From the NCBI GenBank assembly GCA_028583685.1, contig JAMXIF010000086.1, forward strand, positions 18,226,483-18,290,482: DNA of 64,000 nucleotides, read 5' to 3'. Shown here one piece after another: positions 56,748-64,000 of the stretch; position 1 is the first letter of the stretch, and each line of letters opens with the position of its first letter. A program made the translations under genes and the position numbers. The notes below the pieces were generated by a model. The model did no database searches. It was not told the DNA's origin and saw only the letters and a program-made list of their open reading frames with translations. The stretch comes from Petaurus breviceps papuanus. Taxonomy: Eukaryota; Chordata; Mammalia; Diprotodontia; Petauridae.

Positions 56748-57104
56748 CTAAAGGAAGGAGAAAAAAAACAAGAATAAGAAGACTAGGAGCTGACAATGAA
56801 ACAGAAGGTTCATCAGAGCTAGACAAACAATCCTGCTCAAACGTCCCTAACGATGATCATGCCTGCTCTGGACAGCCGCAGAATAGCCTTACAACTGATG
56901 GTGTGGGGAGACTGAGTCAGCTATGGCTCAGTGTTTGGAACAGGCCTGAACCCAATGTGTAATTGGGCACAAGACAGCCCTATTCTTTTGGTCACTTGAC
57001 ATAACCCTAGAGAGTCCTGTGGGTCTATCCATCCAAGGAATCGTAGGGGGCTCCATTTCATAGGCTTCAGAACTGAAAGAAATATTAGAGATCAACTAAT
57101 TCAA
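56748..57104. other. LHFPL2 intron, unassigned
   Basis: Polypyrimidine tract (on the minus strand) next to the exon, then no recognised family. Confidence 0.45.
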
Positions 57105-57352
57105 CTGTTTCGTTGTTATTGTTGTCCAGTCGTTTTAGCTGTGTCCGAGTCCTCAAGACCCCAACTGGGTTTTCTTGGCAAAGATACTGGCATGGTTTGT
57201 CATTTCCTTTTCCAGTTCATTTTACATATGGGGAAACCAAGGTCAACAGGGTTAAGTGACTTGCCCAGGGTCACATAGCCAATTAGTTTCTGAAGCCAGA
57301 TTTGAATTCACAAAGTCTTTCTCTCTATCTACTGCACCACCTAGCTGTCCCT
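57105..57352 (-). mobile_element. Long-form Mar1-like SINE
   Basis: GTTGTCCAGTCGTTTTAGCT, GTTTTCTTGGCAAAGATACT, GGGTTAAGTGACTTGCCCAG, CACCACCTAGCTGTCC. Confidence 0.9.
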
Positions 57353-57474
57353 CACCACCTTGCTGCTTCTGTCTCATATCACAGACAAAAAAACCTGAGC
57401 CTCAAAGAGATGAAATGTCTTTGCAATGGAGCCAAGAGAAGTGAGGTTCAAATCTAGGTCTTCTGACTTCAGAT

Positions 57475-57640
57475 CACAGGATCGGAGCTCTGGAGAGAAG
57501 GGACCTCTGAGGTCCTCTGGTCCAACCCTCTCATTTGTTCTGTGAAGTTTGGATTTAGTCAAAAGGCTGCTCTTGAGGACCTAGAGGACCACATGTGGCC
57601 TCAAGGGCAAAGGTTCCCCACCCCTGGCAATTAGATCAAT
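57475..57640 (-). mobile_element. MIR3-like piece and hAT end
   Basis: GAGAGAAGGGACCTCTGAGG is MIR3-like. CACATGTGGCCTCAAGG then GTTCCCCACCCCTG resembles a Charlie-type hAT end. Confidence 0.45.
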
Positions 57641-57789
57641 TCCCTTCCACTCTGACCTTGACCAAAGTTATTTTCTATATGGTGAAAATTTAATGCAGTC
57701 ACCCTAAGGTAAGGGTTTTGTTAGAAAGAGGTAGTGAACTGAATTCTGTTTCCCATTAGCAGATCTTGATTTTATTTTTTTTTTAAAAA

Positions 57790-58560
57790 AGGGAGGCAGC
57801 TCAGAATCTAGAAAATCTGAGTTCAACCCCCCCCCCCAACACTTACTAGCTCTGTGATCCTAAACATCACTTAACCTCTGTTTGCCCCAGTTTTCTCAGC
57901 TATTAAGTGGGGATAATAATAGCTCCTATCTCACAAGGTTGTTGTGAGGATCATATATAATATTGGTAAAAAGTGCTTAACTGTAAGAAATGATGCATTC
58001 AACAATCTTAGAGAAACACGGAAAGACTTGCATGAAATAATAAAGAACCAAACAAGCAGAATCAAAAGAACATTATATACAGAACAAGTAATATTGCTTT
58101 AAGAACTACTTTGGGTGAATAAGTCATTTTGATTATTATAAATACCCAAATTAACTATAAAGGACATATGACGGAAGACGCTATCTGCATCCAGAGAAAG
58201 GACTGAGAAATAGAAGTACGTATAAAATACTTTTACACACACACATACACAATGCGCATGTGCACATGTGCCTATTTGTGTCTAATGGTAGCCATCTCTA
58301 GGACAAGGAGGGAAGAAAAAAGGGGAAAAAAAGAAATTTACATGATAACTTTATTATATACTTAAAAGGAATAGCAAGTTCTACATAGTAGATTTGTGGT
58401 TTCACGTACAATCATCTTTTTTTTTTTTATCATACCATGTTATAGAAATGCTTGCTGTATTCCATAAATTAAGAATAAAATAATTGTTTTCAGAAAGTGC
58501 TTAACATAGTGCCTGGCACATAGGAGGTGCTATATAAATGTTTTATCTTCTTCCCTTCCC
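57790..58560 (+). mobile_element. MIR split by an L1 3' end
   Basis: The MIR left part (57790-57981) ends AAAAAGTGCTTAAC. It resumes at 58494 with AAAGTGCTTAACATAGTGCC, TGGCACATAGGAGGTGC. Confidence 0.8.
57982..58493 (+). mobile_element. L1 3' end with 12-bp target duplication
   Basis: GGAAAGACTTGCATGAAATA (end of ORF2), CTGCATCCAGAGAAAGGACTG, then 3' UTR. The perfect duplication AAAGTGCTTAAC lies at 57970-57981 and 58494-58505. Same 3' UTR type as 61755-62400. Confidence 0.85.
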
Positions 58561-58929
58561 CCACCTAAAGAAATGCTTCTCTGCTTATGAAGCTGGGACT
58601 TGTTTTGTATCTTTGAACCCACCAGGAAAAAAACCCCAACAGATCAGTAATGATTTGGTTTGTACAATGAACAGTCAAACTGATGACCAGGAGAGATGAG
58701 CGTTTATTCTGCTGTCATGGCTGGTGGCTCAGCAGGATGAAAACAAGAGTTTCTCTCTTATCTTCATAACATGAAGCCATCCTTTATGCTCTGCTCAATA
58801 TAGGCACCCAGAGAAGAAGCTCAGCATGAAGTCTGCAGTTTGTTTTTTATCACATAGGCAAATGAGGCAGAAATCTGTTTGAAAACTGGGTTGCAGTTGT
58901 TAATGAACGTCCCTCCAGAAACAGCATGT

Positions 58930-59380
58930 TATTGAATTGAGGCAGAGAACTGGAATCTAGTGACTTCAGCTTGCTGAACCTCACTTTCCTCATCCATAAA
59001 ATGGGATTAACCACACTTGCACTACCAGCCTCACAGGATTATTGTGAACAAAATCCTTTGTAAACCTCAGCTCATTGACATTGATCTTGAAAGCACTTTA
59101 GGGGCCTTGTAATTGAACCCCTTCATTTTAAGAATGAGAAGACTGAAACTCAAAGAGGTTAATGACTTGCCCGGAGTCCCAGAGCCAGTAAGTGGAGTGG
59201 TGGCTAGTGCTAGACTTGAAATTAGAAAGACCTGAATTCAAATCCTCTCTCAGATAATTACTGAGTTGACCTTGGGTAAGTAACTTATTCTTTCTGTGCC
59301 TCAGTTGCCTAAACTGGAAAATTAGTTGGATTCAGTAGCCTCTAAGCTCTCTGCTAGGTCAAAATACAATAGTCTCCAAC
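58930..59380. mobile_element. Three clustered MIR/MIR3 fragments
   Basis: + strand MIR at 58930-59090 (CCTCACTTTCCTCATCCATA); minus strand at 59095-59190 (GTTAATGACTTGCCCGGAGT); + strand MIR3-like at 59190-59375 (GACCTTGGGTAAGTAACTTA). Confidence 0.6.
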
Positions 59381-59394
59381 TACTAGCCTCCTTG

Positions 59395-59660
59395 GCTTCC
59401 TTTAAGTCCCCAAAATTCCACTTCTTACAGGAAGCTTTCCCCAGTGCCTTCTTAATTCTGGTACCTTCCTTCTGTTAATTATTTGTCCTATACATAGCTA
59501 GCTTGCTTTGCGTGATGTTTCCGTCACTAGATTGTAAACTCCTCGAGGGCAGGGATCATCTTTTGCTTTTTTTGTATCTCTTAGTACTTAGTAAACTTAG
59601 TACAGTACCTGGAATATAGTAGGCACCTAATAAATGTTTAGTGAATGAATGAACAAGATT
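59395..59660 (+). mobile_element. L2 3' end
   Basis: TACAGGAAGCTTTCCCCAGT, AGATTGTAAACTCCTCGAGG, GCAGGGATCATC, ATAGTAGGCACCTAATAAAT ending GAATGAATGAAC. Confidence 0.9.
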
Positions 59661-60547
59661 ATGATTCCCCATAAGATGTAAGGCAAATGTCCAAAACAAA
59701 TTCAGAGCCTTGGGACTTCACGACTCCAAGTCCAGTGCCCTCTGCATTGTCCCACCCCATACCACAGGAATGGGAGCCATTATACGTTTCTCTTTGTTTG
59801 AGTGATTATCAGTGCTGTGCTGCAAGCTGGTAAACTGATCGTCCTGGGTGCCCTGAAGTTATAAGAAGACTACTTAGGTTCCCAAAAGAATCTTGGCTTG
59901 GGGTACCATGTGCCTATAGTTGGAGCTGGCTATGATATCAGGAGAGCAAGCAGACCTTGTCTCTTTCTCTGATCTCCAGACATTCTGGGGAATGCTCTTA
60001 ACCCATGAATCTACACACAGCTTTGCTATGAATCTTTAACCTTGCACAGGCCCCCATCTGGGTAAGTGTTGGCACTTCTTGCTTTCATAAAGACTAAACA
60101 CCATGATGTCTTTCAGTGTGAATTGTGGCTCTGATTAAATATTAATTCTGCACTTAATTTGCCTCACATGGTTTAAACAAGCCCAGCAAACACGATGGAT
60201 GTGTTCTAATGTTTGTCAGAAGCACAGGCATGGAGCTACAACCTTTGTGCCTGTGCCAGGCTCAGGAAGGTGGCAGGAGATACAATTACTCAGCCCTATT
60301 TCAAGGGTAATGTCTGTTCAGCTCTTTTCTCAGGATCAGAGCATGGCTGATGACTGATAACTTCTGAACATGAATTGGGCTGATAAGGATTCTTTCTCCT
60401 ACCCTACTCCCACTCCAAAAACTATTTACAGATGGCTTAGGTGTCTTCTACCTGATGGCATGTACACGGCTTTGCCAACATCTGAGAATATGCTGTCTCA
60501 GGATGTCTCTATTCTACTTGCAACTGAGGCAAAGCTTATGGTAGCAC
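59661..60547. other. LHFPL2 intron, unassigned
   Basis: No gene or family recognised. Confidence 0.4.
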
Positions 60548-60778
60548 TGTTGTCATTGATTCATTTTGGCCGTGTCTGACTCCTCATTACTCCATCCGGA
60601 GATACTAGAGTGGTTTGTCATTTTCTCCTCCAGTTCATTTTACAGATGAGGAACTGAGGCAAGCATGGTGAAGTAACTTGCCAAGGGTCAAACAGCTAAT
60701 ACCTGTCTAAGGCCAGATTTGAACTCAGTCTTCCTGACTCTAGCCCCTGAGCTGTATCCACTGCTGATCTCAATTCAT
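60548..60778 (-). mobile_element. Long-form Mar1-like SINE
   Basis: GTTGTCATTGATTCATTTTG, GGTGAAGTAACTTGCCAAGG, AGATTTGAACTCAGTCTTCC. Confidence 0.85.
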
Positions 60779-61189
60779 GATATAGGAAGGCAGATTTCTC
60801 TTACCTTATGGTTGGTACCTACAAGCCTATTTAAAGCCTTATTCTAGATTTTTATAAGCCCACAAGAGAGTGAATATGAGAGTGGAAACAAAACAAAAAA
60901 CCAAGCAAGGGAACATCTGCAGTTCTGATCTTAAAGCCAGGAGCCAAAGTACCCTGGGCAAGCAGCCTGTGCAAATAGCCAGTGTCTTGTCTAGAGGCCT
61001 ACAGAGGCTGGGCTATTTTGGTAGAAGGAAGCTGCCTTCTGTTTTACTGGTGACCACTGTCCACTCTATCCTTGGCTGGGAAACCTGAATTGTTCTTGTT
61101 TCTAGGAACAGTAGAGTGCTGGCACAGACTGGGATGGGTCATTCCTCTAAGGCCCTTGGCCTGAGTGGTCAGCTAATAGGTCAAGAAGA
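60779..61189. other. LHFPL2 intron, unassigned
   Basis: No gene or family recognised. Confidence 0.4.
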
Positions 61190-61445
61190 GTTGGAAGGGG
61201 CTACGGTCCAATCCAAGGCCCTCATTTTGTAGAGCAGGAAACTAATGCTCACAGACAGCAGCAACATAACCACCTGCCCCCCCCCCCCCCCACACACACA
61301 CACCACCACACACACTTCCTTGAAGCCAGGGACTGTCTTTTGCCTTTCTTTGTATTTGTATTCCTTATGCATGGCACTGTGCCGGGCATGCAGGAGACAC
61401 CTAACAGATGTTTGCTGACTGACTGACCAAGGTCACACGTAAGTA
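61190..61445. mobile_element. MIR fragment with L2 3' end inside
   Basis: Minus-strand MIR (CCTCATTTTGTAGAGCAGG) appears cut by a C-run/CA repeat (61277-61315) and an L2 tail on the + strand (GCCAGGGACTGTCTTTTGCC, GCACTGTGCCGGGCATGC), then CCAAGGTCACACG. Confidence 0.55.
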
Positions 61446-61754
61446 AATAGTAGATCCAAACCAAGAAAACACCAAAATTCTGACCAGGAAAGCAAACAGA
61501 ATATTAACCTCTAGCTGAGTTCAGACTATTTCAAGGAAACAATTTGCACCTTCCCATTGGAATATTTGGCTGTCTTCTAGCTAAGTGTTTTCCTTTCTTT
61601 CCCAAGGCAGGCAAGGATTTACAGAAAAGTTCAATGACTCAGGTAACCTTCTCAGCAGGGAAACTGATATGTGGGTGATTCAGAAACAACTCTGATTTTC
61701 ACTGAAATAAATGCCTGTAGTCTCCAGTAGGCAGGACTCACATGTATTTTTCAT

Positions 61755-62400
61755 TCTTTCTTTTTAAAATTTTCTATTTTATTTATGGAATAAAGAAAAC
61801 ATTTCCATAACACTACAATAAAAAAGATAATTGTCCATGAAACTACAAATGTACTATGCACAACTTGCTATTCCTTTCAAATATACAATTATCATGTAAA
61901 TGTCTTTTTCCCCTTCCTCTCCCACCCTACCCCCTACCCTAGAGACAGCTATTATTAGATACAAAAAGGTACGTATGTGTTAAAATATTCTATACATCTA
62001 TTTCTCAGTTCTTTCTCTGGATACAGATAGATTTTTCTTCATATGTCCTTCATAGTTAATTTGAGTATTTGTAATAGTCAAAATAATGTATTTGCTCAAA
62101 GTCTTAAAACAATATTGCTGTTACCATATATAACATTCTCTTGGTTCTGCTCATTTCTCTCTTCATTATTTTAAGTCTATCTGTGTTTTTTCTGAGATCA
62201 CTGAATTCATCATTTCTTATAGCACAGTAGTATTCCGTCACAATCTTATGCCACAGCTTGTTCAGCCATTCCCCAACTGACAGACATCCCCGCAATTTCC
62301 AGTTCTTTGCTATCACAAAGACAACTGCTAGAAACATTTTAGAACCTCTAAGTTCTTTTTCTTTTCCCTAATTGTCTCTGGAAATAGACCACGTAGTGGT
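61755..62400 (-). mobile_element. L1 3' end with ORF2 C-terminus
   Basis: The minus strand encodes KNWKLRGCLSVGEWLNKLW and EYYCAIRNDE, aligning by eye with the human L1 ORF2 tail (STDEWIKKMWY, MEYYSAIKKNE), then about 350 bases of 3' UTR. 5'-truncated. Confidence 0.85.
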
Positions 62401-62744
62401 ATTTTTCAATGATGGGAAGCAGATCTGATGGTCTGACCTTGGAAACCAGTCCCCAAACCCTCCTGCCACCGCTCTTAGTTAGGAGCAGCTCTCTGGCTCT
62501 GGACGGACTTCAACTGGCACACCCATCATCAGTCCATCACACTGGGACCGTTGTCCTGACAGATCTCAAACAGACTTTTAAATTCCTGATCAAATAGCAA
62601 AAGGAAGGTTTTCATAAGCATCACAAAATAAAGCAGAAAATTAGTTCAACATTTTCATAAATGTAGCATAGTCTAGTAGCCTAATACCCTGCTGTAATTT
62701 CTAGGTTTCTTTTAGGAAGAGAGAGCATAAAATAATGATTGTGT

Positions 62745-62955
62745 TCTCATTTGGGGTTTTCTTGGCAAAGATACTGGGGGGGGGGTTGCCATTTCCTTCT
62801 CTGACTTATTCTCCAGATGAGGAAACTGAGGCAAATAGGGTAGAGTGACTTGCCCAGGGTCACACAGCTAGTGAGTGTCTGAGGTTGGATTTGATCTAAC
62901 ATCTTCTGACTCCAGGCACTGAGATCTACCCACTACACCGCCTAGCTGGCCTTGT
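62745..62955 (-). mobile_element. Long-form Mar1-like SINE
   Basis: GGGTTTTCTTGGCAAAGATA, TAGAGTGACTTGCCCAGGGT, CACACAGCTAGTGAGTGTCT, CGCCTAGCTGGCC. Confidence 0.9.
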
Positions 62956-63187
62956 TTGTTTTCGTCTCACCTAAGTTTCTCACATCTCTTTCTTTTCCTA
63001 GAAAGCCATCCCTTGTAACAAAGAATTTTTTATGTCATTGGACTTTAACTGGGAAATGCAAATCCCCTGATAAGGGCAGTCTCCAAATGAGGAACTGTGG
63101 TATAGGGGAAAGAGAGCTAAATCTCCAATCAGTGGCTCTGGTTCTAACATTGATGGCGTTGCTACTAACTACCCATGTGCCTTTACC

Positions 63188-63395
63188 TGGACAGCTAGGC
63201 AGTACAATGGATAGAACACTGGGCTTGGAATCAGGAAGGCCCATCTTCTCAAGTTCAAATTTGGCCTCAGACACTTACTTACCAGCTGTGTGGCCCTGGG
63301 CAATTAAGTCAATTTGAGCTCCCTCAGTTTTCTCACCTATAAAATATGGCAGTTGGACCAGATGATTCCAACTCTAAAATCTTATGGCCCAATTT
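63188..63395 (+). mobile_element. MIR3/Mar1-related SINE
   Basis: ACAGCTAGGCAGTACAATGG, GCTTGGAATCAGGAAGGCCC, TGTGTGGCCCTGGGCAATTA, then a MIR3-type end GGACCAGATGATTCCAACTC. Confidence 0.8.
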
Positions 63396-64000
63396 TAGGA
63401 AGAATTATATATGTGGAAAAAGGAAGAAAGGGTTTAGATTTCAGAACCAGTCTACACAGCCAATTGGTATGACTTTTTGTTCCTGGGCAGTTGGTAGGTA
63501 GGATAGTTTTGTTGCTGATTTCAGCTCCTTCTTTTGGCCCAAATGAGAAGTTTGGCTTCAAATGGTTTTTTTTTTTGTTTGATAGCTGTGTTGAAAGCCT
63601 TATGAAACTGATGATCTGCATTAACCCACTTTTCAATTGACAAATACGTGTTTCTGTAGCCAGCTTCCGCAGGATGAAAGAATGAGAAGAGGCAAAAAGG
63701 AGGTGGATACTCTTGAGATGCTGGATTTTTGCTCTTTTCTTCCAGCTTCGCACTTAGAATACCCAGATTTGGGGAGCCATTCCTGCCATACAAACACTGT
63801 ATTTTTAATGTATGCTCCATATGACAAATATATTGTGCTAGGTCCTCAGGCAGACATAAGATAGTTGAGACGTATCTACCTCTCTCCTGGAGACAAGAGT
63901 CAGTGAGTGTGGTGAACTAGAAAGCACCAGGCTAAGAGTCAAGTGATCTTTGCTGATGAGTGAAGTAGTATAGATGGAGAGGAAGAAAGGAGAGGAGAGG
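63396..64000. other. LHFPL2 intron, unassigned
   Basis: No exon or repeat family recognised. The overlapping minus-strand frames show no domain. The last 60 bases are GA-rich. Confidence 0.4.

Noticed and set aside
1-64000. tRNA, snRNA, CRISPR or bacterial-type operon content
   Set aside because: No A-box/B-box tRNA fold outside SINE heads, no spaced direct-repeat array, and the window is plainly vertebrate nuclear DNA.

Overview
The window reads as a metatherian (marsupial) nuclear chromosome segment. It is AT-rich, intron-scale and dense with interspersed repeats. Marsupial assignment rests on several dozen repeats: Mar1-like tRNA-derived SINEs with the characteristic internal CACAGCTAG and CACCTAGCTGCC blocks, marsupial-type L1 3' ends, and half-L1 (HAL1-type) LINEs. 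These sit among old L2, MIR, L3/CR1 and hAT remnants shared by all mammals. The species cannot be fixed from the sequence alone. Two host genes are present and converge. SCAMP1 (+ strand) contributes its last three coding exons (17990-18091, 26796-26913, 34914-35078) and a long repeat-free 3' UTR ending near 37960. Everything upstream of 17990 is SCAMP1 intron. LHFPL2 (- strand) contributes its last coding exon (56491-56747) and an apparent long 3' UTR toward about 50.7 kb; 56.75-64 kb is LHFPL2 intron. As I recall, this matches the SCAMP1/LHFPL2 arrangement on human 5q14. Layout: 1-18 kb, SCAMP1 intron with L3, MIR, L2, a full-length HAL1 (4830-7633), a probable LTR cut into L2-like sequence (10.0-11.2 kb), more L2, an L1 3' end and a second probable LTR (16.36-17.01 kb). 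18-27 kb, next intron with a four-layer nest at 18.73-19.78 kb (old SINE, hAT, younger SINE, solo LTR) and an L2 split by 1.5 kb of later insertions. 27-35 kb, last intron with a second full-length HAL1 that seems to carry a 3' transduced tail, then MIR/L3/L2/L1 pieces. 35-39.5 kb, SCAMP1 3' UTR and repeat-poor flank. 39.5-50.7 kb, intergenic, with an imperfect inverted repeat (about 42.1 and 43.5 kb), a third HAL1 in reverse orientation (44667-47438) and a 7SL RNA pseudogene (50.15 kb). 50.7-64 kb, the LHFPL2 end and intron with Mar1, L1 and L2 pieces. No tRNA gene, CRISPR, bacterial operon or new enzymatic system is visible. The most notable material is the HAL1 family: three near-complete copies of about 2.8 kb in 43 kb, each with a 5' UTR, an ORF1 only, and a 3' UTR, with no ORF2 between. 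All identifications are by eye from motifs and recalled family sequences; no search was run.
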